This document shows positions 1 to 10,265 of a DNA stretch of 64,000 bases, piece by piece. Made by a program: the position numbers and the translations under genes. Source of the DNA: Lucinisca nassula (Eukaryota; Mollusca; Bivalvia; Lucinida; Lucinidae); contig OY757011.1 of the NCBI GenBank assembly GCA_963580285.1, positions 2,260,501-2,324,500 on the forward strand, written 5' to 3'. Below the pieces are notes generated by a model. The model was not told the DNA's origin. It was given only the letters and a program-made list of their open reading frames with translations, and searched no databases. Positions within the stretch are counted from its first letter, which is position 1; each line of letters starts with the position of its first letter.

Positions 1-271
1 ACAAAAAGAGACGAAACACGAATCAACGGCACAAAGCCAATTGACAAATCAAACACTGCAAAAGAACGACCGCCTTCGGGCGGAGTAGGATGGAAGATTT
101 CTATGCTAAGGTCTGTGTTCTGTCTTGGATACAAAGCCCCAGAATAAAAGAACATAATAATAATAATGATGATATTAATAGTAATATACAATTGAGATGC
201 TGAGAAGCCGTGTGGCTGAAATACGTTGTCATTGGCCGTTCGCAGATTGTGCGTTTTAATATACCCCAGCC
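1..271. other. Unassigned AT-rich start of window
   Basis: No gene recognised. It contains a short hairpin (CGCCTTCGGGCG near 70-82) and an imperfect AAT/ATG trinucleotide tract near 148-178. It ends where an RX retroelement 3' fragment begins. Confidence 0.5.
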
Positions 272-430
272 CTTGAAAAGTAACCGTCCTTTTGGCTTTC
301 CGCTATTGATGTTTCAATTCGGGTATGTTGTTTCATGTTTGTGTTTCTTTCCTTTTGGTGTCTCTGATGGGAGCTGTGGGTTATTTTGAATCGATTCCTG
401 ATCATTGCCTCCACGTCTACTTTTCATGAA
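272..430 (+). repeat. RX retroelement 3'-UTR fragment
   Basis: Matches the 3' UTR that follows the reverse-transcriptase-type coding region at 47111-47650. Shared landmarks are GTAACTGTCCTTTTGGC-like, TTTCTTTCC, GGTGTCTCTGATGGGAG and a terminal TCGATTCCTGATCATTGCC followed by CTTCTACTTT. It is truncated at the 5' side, as expected for a target-primed retrotransposon. The sequence from 431 to 568 is unassigned. Confidence 0.65.
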
Positions 431-568
431 CCTCCATTTACACTTTCGAACTCGAAGAATAATAATGGTAACTACTTGCCCTTTGCGCATTAGCTTACAT
501 AACAGCGCAGTTTTATGGGATGTCTTCGGACATATGCTCCCAGCGAAGACTGACCAGTCTTTGCATTT

Positions 569-735
569 GGCCATTTTGTGGGAAAGTAACTGTCCTTGTG
601 GCCTTCCTTTGTTTAGGTTTCCATTATGGTCTGGTCGCTTCATGTTTTTGTTTCTTTCCCTTTGGTGTCTTTGATGGGCGGAGTAAGTTAATTGTATCGA
701 TTCCGGATCTTTGTTTTACTTCTACTTTGCAGACA
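569..735 (+). repeat. RX retroelement 3'-UTR fragment
   Basis: Second RX 3' fragment, of the subtype with GGCCTTCCTTTGTTTAGG and TGGTCTGGTCGCTT that is closest to the copies at 46-48.5 kb. It starts at GGCCATTTTGTGGGAAAG and ends at TTTACTTCTACTTT. Confidence 0.7.
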
Positions 736-966
736 TCTCAACCCTTGTGGGTCATTTTGTGTTGTCTCACTGAGGAAGGGAGAAAAAAGAGACAGTAGAT
801 GAGATGAAAGTGAGGGGCACAGAAGAAAGAGGAAAATAAATGGAAGTGTAGAGACAGAAAACATAACATTCCACCCTCAAGGACAGCAGGTCTTGTCCAA
901 CTTTAAGCCAGTATACGTTAGACGCCCTAGTGACCAAAGATACACATCACCTTTGCCTGCCCAACC
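736..966 (-). repeat. SINE-D copy (SINE-like, tail end at left)
   Basis: Reverse complement resembles 13978-14626 and 24595-24900: a body with GACGCCCTAGTGAC and a 3' part reading TGACCCACAAGGGTTGA. Diverged. It abuts the RX fragment on its left. Confidence 0.5.
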
Positions 967-1638
967 ATCCCCTATATAAAGTAGCTTGAAGCGGCTCATA
1001 TGAGTAGAGGCTAAGGAGCCAACGCATAACAAATGGTTCTCAGCATTTTTGTTCAATATGCGTTCGTCAAATTCGCGTGCGCAGCCAACAAGTCATGGGG
1101 AGGTGCGGGGGTAGACGGGGGTGACAGAATGTTCGTTTTGCGTGAAGCTGAACTTTACTTCTGCGTGCGGTAAAGGCTCTGGCGGCACTGTGCGTAACCA
1201 ATATATACAAAGCGTCCCAAAAATCGGACATTACGATAATTAAATAACACTGATTAGATGCCATAGAACGAGGCGTTTGATCAGGGTCTTTACTGCATGC
1301 CTAAAGTGAGGAAATAAAAGGCAAGCAAACAATGAATAAAATAAGCCTGGCACCCCTTAAATATTATAACTGGGCTTCTCTAAAAGTATTAGGTGGAACA
1401 ATGTTTTTGTCAGAAAAGTGTTAAACAGTACACAAAGTGAAAATTAAGGCAATGAATAGGAATCGATACAATTTTATCAGTTACCCCTTGTAAAGCACTG
1501 ACCTGATAAAGATATGCTAGCTCAGGACAAAGAGAGCTTTATCACGTCGACGTGACTTTGCACTTTTACGAATGAACCGGACTACTGGAAAAATGACAAA
1601 AATGTTATTATTACTGGGAAAAAAATGGAAAAATTACC
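967..1638. other. Unassigned interval
   Basis: No convincing coding region on either strand; only short ORFs without family resemblance. The last ~40 bp recur at 3335-3375, which suggests the local duplication begins near here. Confidence 0.5.
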
Positions 1639-1830
1639 TTTTATTTTGGATAGCATGCTGGCCATTTTGTGGGAAAGTAACTGTCCTTTTGGCTTTCCGC
1701 TGTTGGTGTTTCTATTAGGGTCTGTTGTTTCATGTTTGTGCGTCTTTCCATTTGGTGTCTCTGATGGGTGCTGTGGGTTGATTGTATCGATTCCTGATCA
1801 TTGCCTCCACTTCTATTTCACTAGGGGGAA
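1639..1830 (+). repeat. RX retroelement 3'-UTR fragment
   Basis: Starts at TTTTATTTTGGATAGC and carries the usual GTAACTGTCC, TTTCCATTTGGTGTCTC and GATTCCTGATCATTGCC landmarks, ending at CACTTCTATTTCACT. A short ORF across it is a by-product of the UTR and not a gene. Confidence 0.7.
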
Positions 1831-2059
1831 ATAAATTGATTTTACGGGGCAACAATTCTCACTCTTTGTCCTCTCGTTGTTTAAACCTTAATAGAAATGG
1901 AATCGATGAAATTACCTGTCACCGCCAAAACACGAACAAAAAGCATCACTATTATGAAGCGAAAAGGAGAGTTACTTTCCCACAAAATGAAAATAATAAG
2001 ACATTAGCAATACACACGTAAAACTGTAACATTAATAAACCACGACAGAAGGACCTCCC
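1831..2059 (-). repeat. RX-derived fragments, minus orientation
   Basis: Contains reversed RX landmarks: GATTTTACGGGGCAACAAT, TACTTTCCCACAAAATG and AATAAACCACGACAGAAGG. Their order suggests joined pieces of two adjacent RX ends. The paralogous stretch is 3877-4130. Confidence 0.55.
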
Positions 2060-2072
2060 TGAAACGATCAGT

Positions 2073-2405
2073 GTGTCTGTGTGAATTCGGGTTTAACGTC
2101 GCTTTCAACAATTTTTCAGTCATGTCACGACGGTGTCTGGTTGCGACAGGGAGCTCAATGCTCACTTTTATAGTGCTACCCCACTGAAGTATCATGTCCC
2201 AGACAAATTAAATGATACCACACCCAGTCACATTATCCCGACACTGGGTCGACCAGTCCTAGCTCTATCCCGTAAATCTGAGTGCCAAGCGAGGAGCAGC
2301 TAGTACCATTTCAACGACTTTGGTATGTCGCGGCCCGGGATCGAACCCGTGACCTCCCGTTCCCCGGAGCGGACACTCTACCAACCGAGCTATCGGGGCC
2401 GGTAT
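2073..2405 (-). mobile_element. SINE-1, tRNA-headed, complete with TSD
   Basis: On the minus strand the head reads GGCCCCGATAGCTCGGTTGG (A-box region) and later GGTTCGATCCCGGGCCGCG (B-box region), followed by a ~250 bp body and a short CA-type tail. It is flanked by a 13 bp target-site duplication TGAAACGATCAGT (2060-2072 and 2406-2418). The paralogous uninterrupted site at about 4122-4135 reads TGAAACGATCAATAAAAAG. A second copy is at 16308-16677. Confidence 0.93.
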
Positions 2406-2442
2406 TGAAACGATCAGTAAAAAGTTTTTACTCAAGCCTAAT

Positions 2443-2685
2443 CATCACGAAAACATGTCAATATAATTCTGACCCCGTTGTACCCGACTTCTATATAGCA
2501 AAACTGGGACTTACAGGGGTAATCCTTATTTTTTTCTTATTTCTGCTTAAAATATAGATTGTGGTACTCGTTAGAAACGCCTCGCCGCAATCTATATTTC
2601 GAAGCAAAAATAAGAAAAATATCACAATTTTTTTTTTTCGGCGCTAAAATTTACAATGTATTGATATAGGCGTGTTTTCGTAATG
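2443..2685 (+). mobile_element. MITE-B hairpin element
   Basis: Terminal inverted repeats CATCACGAAAACA and GGCGTGTTTTCGTAATG. The internal blocks are those of the family: CCCACTT..TATAG.AAAACTGGG, TTATTTCTGC, a central palindrome and GAAAAATATCAC. The central palindrome is damaged here; only AGAAACGCCTCGCC remains. Confidence 0.8.
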
Positions 2686-3340
2686 TTACGCGCCGTTTAA
2701 GTTCATTGATTAGTAATGGTCATGTGGATATCAGCAGTATAAAAATCTTTCATACATCTTTGTATCAAGTGACAAACAAACGACCCAAAAGGTAGGTTTT
2801 ATACATAGCGCGCACAGCGAATAAACCGAGTCTGATATTTCCGTTTATTTGGTGTATCCTTTGCTTCCAAAGGGCCCAACTATTCAAAACTTATTTATCT
2901 CAGTCTTTGCTGTGCGTACAGTTTCCAGTGACACGACTTATTTCATACTGAACTGAAATAAGTATCAATTTGAAAAAGGTGATGTACGAACATGGAATGA
3001 ATACATCCGTGGTACCTGGTGCCGTCTTTTATACCACACAACGGTTATTTGTCTGACGAAAGTTCGTGGTAATTTTCTCATTTATGCCTCGAACATAGGT
3101 TAAGGATGCTTATTTGAACCATATATTTGAACCACCTCCGTCAGACTGAATGGACGGTACCCACATACTATGTTTTGGGACAGAAATAAGAATAAAGCTG
3201 TGTACCCTTGTAAACTCATATTGTCTCGATATAAATTAGGGTTAAGACTGAATTGTTAACCCATTGCATGTAGGAGATCCCTAAAGGGGTACCTTTGTAA
3301 ACAGTGCAGGCCGAGATCAGACGCCGCAGAAGGCAAAAAT
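2686..3340. other. Non-coding interval inside left duplication copy
   Basis: Duplicated at 4471-5060. No coding signal. It ends with GTGCAGGCCGAGATCAGACG, the left arm of a hairpin whose full form stands at 5051-5116. Confidence 0.6.
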
Positions 3341-3504
3341 GTTATTGTTTCTGGGAAAAATGGAAAAATTACCTGAAAAAAAAAAATATCATAGGAAACT
3401 ATGGTCAGCTGATACTAAATATATCGACCGCTAGAATGCTCGAATGCACTGAGGATCATCAATAACTGATCTAAATTGTTAATTTAAGAGTGTAGAAGGG
3501 GATA

Positions 3505-3650
3505 CACTGATAAATAGAATACCAGATTCGTGTCATTTGATATCAAGTTTACTCAGGCTCGGCTTCGAGATTCGCGATTCTACAAGCGTTCTCGAAGCCT
3601 TGCCTGATAAACTTCATATCAAAAGACACAAACCTGGTATTCTCTATACC
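3505..3650. repeat. Long imperfect palindrome
   Basis: Arms GAATACCAG.TTCGTGTC.TT and its complement ending ACCTGGTATTC surround inner arms CGGCTTCGAGA / CTCGAAGCC. The total inverted structure is about 130 bp. Not matched to another family in the window. Confidence 0.7.
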
Positions 3651-3717
3651 TCACACCTCCCATCCATGATACCAGAGGGGAAGGGAACAACTTCACCATA
3701 ATTAATCGTCAAAAGCG

Positions 3718-3800
3718 GAGAGCAAAAAGGACAGTTATTTTCTCACAAAAAGGCCAAACGTTTCTCACAAAAAGTCCAAAATAATAAAAAGATGGTAGCA
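3718..3800 (-). repeat. RX fragment, minus orientation
   Basis: Contains AAAAGGACAGTTATTTTCTC and CACAAAAAGGCCAAA, the reverse of the CATTTTGTGGGAAAGTAACT block, partly repeated in tandem. Confidence 0.5.
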
Positions 3801-4162
3801 GTTCATACAGTCAAAGACAAACTATAACAATAATGAACCGCCCCGAAACGGTGAGAAAACGTTTTCACTGCGGGACATAAATTGATTTTACGTGGCAACA
3901 ATCCTCGCTTTTGGTACTCTCGTTGTTTAAACCTTAATAGAAATGGAATCGATAAAATTACCTGTCACCTCAAAACACGAACATAAATTAGCATCACTAT
4001 TATGAAAACGTTACAGGCGGAAAGCCAAAAGGACAGTTACTGTCCCACAAAATGCAAAATAATAAGACATTAGCAATACACACGTCAAACTGTAACATTA
4101 ATAAACCACGACAGAAGAACCTCCCTGAAACGATCAATAAAAAGTTTTTACTCAAGCCTAAT

Positions 4163-4470
4163 CATCACGAAAACATGTCAATATAATTCTGACCCCCCCT
4201 TGTACCCCACTTCTATACAGTAAAACTGGGATTTACAGGGGTAAACCTTATTTTTTCTTATTTCTGCACTAAAATATAGATTGTGGGTACTCGTTAGAAC
4301 CGCCTCGATGAGGCGGTTCTAACGTGTACCCACAATTTATAGTTCGAGGCAGAAATAAGAAAAATATCACATTTTTTCTTCTTAAAACTTTCGTTATTTA
4401 TTTATTTATTTATTTATTTATTTTTGCGGTAAAATTTACAATGTATTGATGTAGGTATGTTTTAGTAATG
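4163..4470 (+). mobile_element. MITE-B with central hairpin
   Basis: CATCACGAAAACATGTC at the left, GTAGGTATGTTTTAGTAATG at the right. The central palindrome is intact: GTTAGAACCGCCTCGATG then AGGCGGTTCTAACG. A (TTTA)n tract at 4393-4427 interrupts the right half. Confidence 0.85.
4393..4427 (+). repeat. (TTTA)n microsatellite
   Basis: About eight perfect TTTA units inside a MITE-B copy; absent from the paralogous MITE at 2443-2685. Confidence 0.9.
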
Positions 4471-5050
4471 TTAAGCGCCGTTTTAGTTTGGCGGTATAAA
4501 AATCTTTCATACACAACTTTGTGTCAAGTGACAAGCAAACGACCGAAAAAGGTAGGTTTATTACATAGCGCGCACAGCGAATAATCCGAGTCTGCTATTT
4601 CCGTTTATTTGGTGTATCCTTTGCTTCCAAAGGGCCCAACTATTTAAAACTTATTTATCTCAGTATTTGCTGTGCGTACAGTTTCCAATGACACAACTTA
4701 TTCTATACTGAATTGAAATAAGTTTCAATTTGAAAAACATGATGTACGAACATGGAATGAATACATCCGTTGTGCCTGGTGCCGTCTTTTATACCACAAA
4801 ACGGTTATTTGTATGATGAAAGTTCGTGGTGATTTTCTCATTTATGCCTCGAACATAGGTTAAGGATGTTTATTTGAACTACCTCCGTCAGACTGAATGG
4901 ACGGTACTCACATACTATGTCTTGGGACAGAAATAAGAATAAAGCTGTGTACCCTTGTAAACTCATATTATCTCGATATAAATTTAATTAGGGTTAACGC
5001 TGAATTGTTAACCCATTGCATGTAGGAGACCCCTAAAAGGGGTACCTTGT

Positions 5051-5116
5051 CAAACAGTGCAGGCCCAGATCAGACGCCGCAAAACGCGGCGTCTGATCAG
5101 GGCCTGCACTATTTGC
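5051..5116. repeat. Palindrome with GATCAGACGCCGC arms
   Basis: Inverted arms around GATCAGACGCCGC-AAAA-GCGGCGTCTGATC, with outer arms AGTGCAGGCCC / GGGCCTGCACT. The same palindrome type recurs at 45356-45405 and 63508-63574, and a relative at 31175-31230. Confidence 0.85.
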
Positions 5117-5361
5117 TAACAGAATTTTCAATTAAAATAGAATAAAAACAAAAAAGGCCTGGCATCCCTTAAATTCCAAATGGATTTGTCCAACATATAG
5201 CAATGACAGAGTCCACTAGCATACAACGGGTTAATCTGGTATTCCTATTTCATGCTTGAAACAGTCAGGCGTTTCTATTGTGTATCAACGGGCAAAATTA
5301 TGTATACCATGTACGCACATGCTATAGGATACATGTTTTCCTTACACCGAGTTAACGTCTT

Positions 5362-5522
5362 TGTTTGTTTGTATTGGGGTTTAACGACCCGGTCAACAGT
5401 ATTTAGGTCATTTTGACCGGTCAGTTTATCTATCAACACTATCCCTGGGCAGGCTTATACGTAAGCGGTTAACCAGTACAGTCCACATTCTTTCGCCAGA
5501 AACTGACAACTGCCCTTCTTGA
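5362..5522 (-). repeat. SINE-E fragment
   Basis: Shares TTTGTATTGGGGTTTAACG, CCCGGTCAACA.TATTTAGGTC, CCTGGGCAGGCTTATACG and AAGCGGTTAACCAGTAC with the fuller copy at 9526-9803. The tRNA-like head is missing. Confidence 0.65.
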
Positions 5523-5556
5523 ATTAGTTAACGTCATGGCTTGAAACTATCCACAA

Positions 5557-5829
5557 TTGTTTTTGTTTGATTTGAGGTTTAACGTCCCCGTCAACACTGT
5601 AAAGGTCATTTTGGAGACGTTGCTTCCAATTTTGTGGGACTTTTACCCGACATTGAGATAAAATGACATCTCAAGCCCATTATTAGCATGGACGGTCCGC
5701 CTCGCACCGCGGTTCCTGGACAGGCTTTGATCCTCTAAGCGGTTTACCAGTACTAGTGTGCGGGCCGGATTCAGCTCTGCGTGGAAGCATCATGCAGCCC
5801 ATATATTTCTTCAAGCCCCTATGGGCGGG
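5557..5829 (-). mobile_element. SINE-C with perfect 19 bp TSD
   Basis: Plus strand reads TTTGTTTGATTTGAGG through GGAGACGTTGCTTCCAATTT, CCCGACATTGAGAT, GCACCGCGGTTCCTGGACAG to CCCCTATGGGCGGGG. Sense is minus, with a CAAA-type tail. Flanked by GGCTTGAAACTATCCACAA at 5538-5556 and 5830-5848, a perfect 19 bp duplication. This is the best-dated SINE-C insertion in the window. Confidence 0.93.
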
Positions 5830-5849
5830 GGCTTGAAACTATCCACAAA

Positions 5850-6037
5850 GAATTATAGTAAAATTCCTCTATTAGGACAAGAAAAAATAGACTCATTTTG
5901 CTATTGTGTTCTACAGATAGCGTTCTCTTTTAAAAGACCACTTTCGAGGATGTGGAAAAGTGGATTTAAAGATCACGTTTAAACAGTTACAAGTGGGGTC
6001 GGAAATATAGGAATTTTTCTGTTTGTTTGTATTGGAG
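5850..6037. other. Unassigned interval before TTAA element
   Basis: No recognised content except the beginning of a SINE-E-like sequence (TTTGTTTGTATTGGAGTTTAA) at 6018-6042, into which the next element inserted. Confidence 0.5.
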
Positions 6038-6042
6038 TTTAA

Positions 6043-6581
6043 AGGTGCATTATTGAGCTACCGGGTGTAATTTTTTTTTTTTCTGGCTTTTATCTTCAAT
6101 ACATACTCCTTTGTCATGTGTACACTTTTGGAGCCAAATACAGCTTCAGAACTTTGTGAAAATGATCGTTGTCATTCGTGTTTACCCTTCGCTCTGAACA
6201 TGTGTTCGGAATTTCTGTTCTAAAAATAAATCTGTCACTTTACACATACATGGCGACAGTATCGTCACAGAGTGTCGTTACTTATGGCATGGTATTCAGC
6301 GTCATATTTTTTCCGATTCAGGCATGGCCTAAGCAAATAAGGCCAAAATGAACGTCGCATAACGTCATATATGGGGATTCTAGTTTTGTCACGAACTAAA
6401 AATATATCTAACTAATGTTCGAAACCTAGTAAGGGAATCCCTCTCAAACTCGTTTACCTGTCATCATAATTGTTCGCATTCTTGCATAAAATGCAGTCAT
6501 TTGTATTGTTTTAAAGAAAAATACCGGCTATATGTATTTTAATTTTGGAAGCATTTTTACGGATAGCTCAATAATACAACT
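6043..6581. mobile_element. TIR element with TTAA target duplication
   Basis: Left end AGGTGCATTATTGAGCTA, right end the inverse of AGTTGTATTATTGAGCTA (18 bp, 2 mismatches). It is flanked by TTAA (6039-6042 and 6582-6585). No transposase: only short ORFs lie inside, so it is non-autonomous. TTAA duplication is typical of the piggyBac superfamily, but I cannot confirm the family. A fragment with the same TTATTGAGCTA motif lies near 9450. Confidence 0.75.
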
Positions 6582-6616
6582 TTAACGGCCAATTATGAAA
6601 ATAATGTGCACTGTAC

Positions 6617-6863
6617 TGGTTAACCGCTTACGTATAAGCCTGCCCAGGAAAAGGATGTATAGGTAAATTAATCGGCTCAAAAATGACCTTAAATAGTGTT
6701 TACTCCCCTTCTTGAATCAGCGGAAGGGAGAGAATGGCCGTATAAAAGATTTCATGATCAATCTCCACGAAAGAATGTTGCTGACCCAGGCAGGTATTGA
6801 ACCCTCGTCCTCCTGATCCCCAGTCAGACGCGCATCCGACTGAGCTACCGAGGCCGGCAGGGC
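6617..6863 (-). repeat. Rearranged SINE-E with tRNA-like head
   Basis: 6617-6710 is a SINE-E piece in plus orientation. 6711-6863 is minus, ending in a tRNA-like head (6785-6857; minus strand GGCCTCGGTAGCTCAGTCGG and GGGTTCAATACCTGCC). The head is degenerate and its arms do not form a convincing functional tRNA. Confidence 0.7.
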
Positions 6864-7056
6864 ATTTTACTGTGGTGGTATAGAACACGCTTACAAGGTA
6901 GTGATTTCATTCATTGTCTATACCTATGGGCGCAGACATTATAGACGTAGGGCTTAACCCGGAAGTACAGCCATTGGTTACCCACAATGCAGGTAGGCAA
7001 CAAGTATAAGCTTTCACAAGAAAACAAAAAGGACGCATAACAAGTACAAGCTTTCA

Positions 7057-7206
7057 CACAAGAAAGTAACTGTCCTTTAGGCTTTCCGTTGTTGGTGTTT
7101 CCATTAGGATCTTATTATTTCATGCTTGTATTTCTTTCCCTTTGTGTCTCTGATGTGAGGTGTAGGTTAATTGTGTCGATTTCTGATCATTGCATTTACT
7201 TCCAAA
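7057..7206 (+). repeat. RX retroelement 3'-UTR fragment
   Basis: GTAACTGTCCTTTAGGCTTT through TTTCTTTCCCTTTGTGTCTC to TCGATTTCTGATCATTGC, ending at TTACTTCCAAA. Truncated at the 5' side. Confidence 0.65.
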
Positions 7207-7266
7207 CTACAATGTTTATTTAACGGACGTGTTAACGTCAGGATGTCAATGATACTTTTTACAAGC

Positions 7267-7536
7267 TATTACGATAACACATCCGTGTGATATAGTGCAT
7301 TTGCCAAATCTCGAATCTGATGAAAATTTGTAATAGTTTTCTTATTTATATTCCAAACATAGGTTTTGGGTGCTCGTTAGAGCCGCCTCATTGAGGCGGT
7401 TCTAACTAGTACCCAAGGTCTATGTCTTGGAGCAGAAATAAGAAAAAATAATGTTTACCCCCGTAAACCCCAGTTTTCCCTATATAAAATGGGGTTAATG
7501 GGGCGGTCTTTATTTCACCGATTTGTTCACGTGATG
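7267..7536 (-). mobile_element. MITE-A hairpin element
   Basis: Left end TATTACGATAACACATCCG, right end ATTTGTTCACGTGATG. Central palindrome GAGCCGCCTCATTGAGGCGGTTCT is complete apart from minor changes. Full-length family copy. Confidence 0.85.
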
Positions 7537-8540
7537 CTTATACAATCTTGGATGCATAAACGGAGTCTGGTGTGCTTTCAGTTGAAATTTTATACTTTAA
7601 TAAGTTTGCGTATCGCTCACGCATGCCATTTCTCCGTCAAAATAATTTAGCAAAAGTAAATTCCTCAACAGACTATCAATCTTCAAGCAAAATAGCATGA
7701 GTAATGCAAACCTTCACGGTGTTTCTTGGGGTTTAGGTAAAAGGCAAGAAAATTAGAATTTTAATCCGGAGAGAAAATACAATTTAGTTATGTAATTTGT
7801 CAATTGCTTGGCATTACTTGACCTAAATGGCAAAATGTCTTAATGTATTTTTCAAATCACAGTATTAAAGTAGCATTTCTCTTGAGAACAGAAATAACTG
7901 AATCTGTCAGGACGTTCTCTGCTTCAGTCAAATCTAGATAGATAAGGAAAGACGCAAATAATTTGCCTGTCTGTAAGCTGAAATGATGTCGACATAAAGA
8001 AGTATCAGCTACAAGTCAAAGAAGCTGCCTTAAGGGAATTGTGCCAAATCTGCATCCTTTCTACTATGCTTTACAAGAAATTCAATTTTACTTGTGCACA
8101 GGACAATTTTTCAATTGGTTTAATTGTGATTTCTTTGTTTACCGGGTTGATTCACTGAAGAGTTAGAAAACCTAAAAGTGAGGGTGAGGGTTTCGATCCC
8201 ATTCAGTTAACTTAAACCCACCAGTAATTTTATTGACCGTTCAAAGTCGGTGCTTTTGCTGTGGTTCTTTCATTTTTTGTGTTGATGGTTCTGATTATTT
8301 TCCTCATTATATAATTATGTTGTTACGTTGATGATTATGATTCTTCCCTTTTTTTTTGGTTGTTCATTTTTAGCTACTTTTGTCCTTACTGTTGGTGATT
8401 CTGATTCTTTCCCCCATTATGTATTTTGGTCATTTTAGTTGCGTTTGGATATTCTGAGTCACCGCCTGTTTGGGAAAAAGCTGCTGACTCTGTTTACCCG
8501 TGGTCCGTTTTGTTTACTGTCGTCACTCCATATTTCAATA
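7537..8540. other. Unassigned ~1 kb AT-rich interval
   Basis: No coding signal, inverted repeat or family match seen. Contains T-rich runs near 8347-8358. Confidence 0.5.
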
Positions 8541-8812
8541 TCCCGGGCTTCTCCAGACTTTCGGATGAGTCTTTAAACCGAGGTACCGTCTCCGTATGAC
8601 CTTAGCTGTTGGTGGGACGTAAAACTCAACCACTCTAAACACTCCATATTTCGACTCCTTTCCTTAGTGATATTGTGGGAACAATTTGAGATCTGTTTGT
8701 GAGTGAGTGTGTTTCAGTTTTACGTCCCATCAACAGCTAAGGTCATACGGGACGGGACCTCGGTTTAAAGACTCATCCGAAAGTCTGGTGAAGCCCGGGA
8801 TCGATCAGGGAT
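8541..8812. repeat. Inverted pair of tRNA-Val-like SINE tails
   Basis: 8541-8638 (plus) reads CCCGGGCTTCTCCAGAC, GAGTCTTTAAACCGAGG and TAGCTGTTGGTGGGACGT. 8699-8812 is the same sequence inverted. The two are separated by ~60 bp. Both lack the tRNA head seen at 55770. Confidence 0.75.
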
Positions 8813-9100
8813 CTGATTGCATCAGTTCTTGATCGTTACTATTTAACTTTTCAGTTCCGTGTTGTCGCCCTTGCTTCCAAAGTTTTAACATTCTGCTAGA
8901 TTTACACTAGTTATTGCTGAAGCCGTGCCCCATCACTTTGGGACAGAGGATTCCATAAGCTGGTCATATGGGCTAAATTTTTTCGGTACTTATAACAAAA
9001 CAAAATAATAGATGCTTTGCAATTATACACTCAAGAATAAAATAATTGCTGCCAAATTTTCATGGTCAACCGTTTCAGAGAAAATGGCCCTGTTACTCAC

Positions 9101-9379
9101 CATCACGTGAACAAGTCCATGAAATGAACACCCCCTTACACCCCACTTTACAAAGAGAAAACTGGGGTTTAGGGGGGTAAACAATATTTTTCTTATTTCT
9201 GCTCCAAGACATAGGTTGTGGGTACTCGTTAGAACCGCCTCAATGAGGCGGTTCTAACGAGAACCCACAACCTATGTTTGCAGTATAAATGAGAAAAATA
9301 TCACAGATTTTCGCCAGAAAAGTAGCCATTCTGGAGACGTAAAAATTGCACTGTATCGCACGGGTGTGTTATCGTAATG
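9101..9379 (+). mobile_element. MITE-A, full length
   Basis: CATCACGTGAACAAGTCC at the left, ACGGGTGTGTTATCGTAATG at the right. Perfect central palindrome (GTTAGAACCGCCTCAATGAG / GGCGGTTCTAACG with flanking GTGGGTACTC and GAGAACCCAC). A good reference copy for the family. Confidence 0.92.
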
Positions 9380-9525
9380 CTACGGCGCTGCGCGTAAACA
9401 AAGATAGCCGATAGTAGCTCATACATGTGGATTTTTTTTTTTTCGTTGGAGCTTATTGAGCTAGAGTTGCTCTAAAAAAAACAAAGTTTGAACTCTTTTG
9501 TATGATTGTACAGTTTATGTTTTTG

Positions 9526-9803
9526 TTTGTATTGGCGTTTAACGGCCCAGTCAACACTATTTAGGTGATTATCGAGCCGGTCATTTTACCTGTCCACACC
9601 TTTCCTGGGCAAGTTTATTCGTAAGCGGTTAACCAGCACATTCTTTCGACAGAAACTGACGACTGCCCTTGTTGAATCAGCGGAAGGGAAGAATGAAACA
9701 ATTTCATGATCAATCTCCACGAAAGAATGTTGCCGACCCCGGCAGGTATCGAACCCGCGTCCTCCTGATCAGACGCTCAACCGACTGAGCTAACGAGGCC
9801 GCA
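9526..9803 (-). mobile_element. SINE-E, tRNA-headed, near complete
   Basis: Tail side TTTGTATTGGCGTTTAACGG at left; tRNA-like head on the minus strand at 9735-9803 (GGCCTCGTTAGCTCAGTCGG, GGGTTCGATACCTGCCGGG). It defines the family to which the fragments at 5362, 6617, 11424, 16830, 27520 and 61315 belong. Confidence 0.78.
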
Positions 9804-10062
9804 CCTTCTATGTTGGAGAGGGAGAAATGTCAGTATTGCCGTCTATGGTACATATTTAGAGGTAAGCTCCCTTCCGGTCTTCCTGTTTCCTTACCTGTAA
9901 CCTCAAATCCTCGGAAAAAAGGAGTCTGTCCTTAAAGAAGGGAATTTGCTACCCAGAATTGTGCTCTGTTTTGGTTAACAGAATTTATATATTTTACAAA
10001 GGAACTACCCTTGATGGAAGAAATTTGCCATTCAGGAATGTGCATTGTAATGGCTAGCAGCG
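9804..10062. other. Unassigned interval
   Basis: No gene. The stretch TATGGTACATATTTAGAGGTAA recurs in part near 37890, so it belongs to an undefined repeat. Confidence 0.4.
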
Positions 10063-10160
10063 TGTGTTTGAGTTTACATCCCACCAACAATTAAGCCATG
10101 TGGAGACGGGACCTCGGTTTTAAAACTCACCTGAAAGTCTAGAGAAGTCCGGAATCGATC
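10063..10160 (-). repeat. tRNA-Val-like SINE tail fragment
   Basis: Inverted version of the 8541-8638 sequence: ACATCCCACCAACAATTAAG, GACGGGACCTCGGTTTT, AAGTCTAGAGAAGTCCGG. Confidence 0.65.
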
Positions 10161-10265
10161 TTACCAATAATCTAGTTTTCAGCCATTATATACCATCCAA
10201 GATGAGCCGAAATCACAAGACGAAGTCCACCCTTGACACCCAAAGGGAGAGAAAATCACACAGGG

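Larger units (their letters stand above)
1831..3300. repeat. Direct duplication, left copy
   Basis: Collinear with 3877-5060. Shared blocks include GATTTTACG.GGCAACAAT, CATTAATAAACCACGACAG, the MITE-B copy, a stretch with GTTATTTGTCTGACGAAAG, and a right end with a hairpin half (GATCAGACGCCGC). The MITE-B copy is in both, so it predates the duplication. The left copy alone carries a SINE-1 insertion. Confidence 0.85.
3877..5060. repeat. Direct duplication, right copy
   Basis: Partner of 1831-3300. It lacks the SINE-1 insertion and so shows the empty site. It includes its own MITE-B copy (4163-4470) at the paralogous position. Confidence 0.85.
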
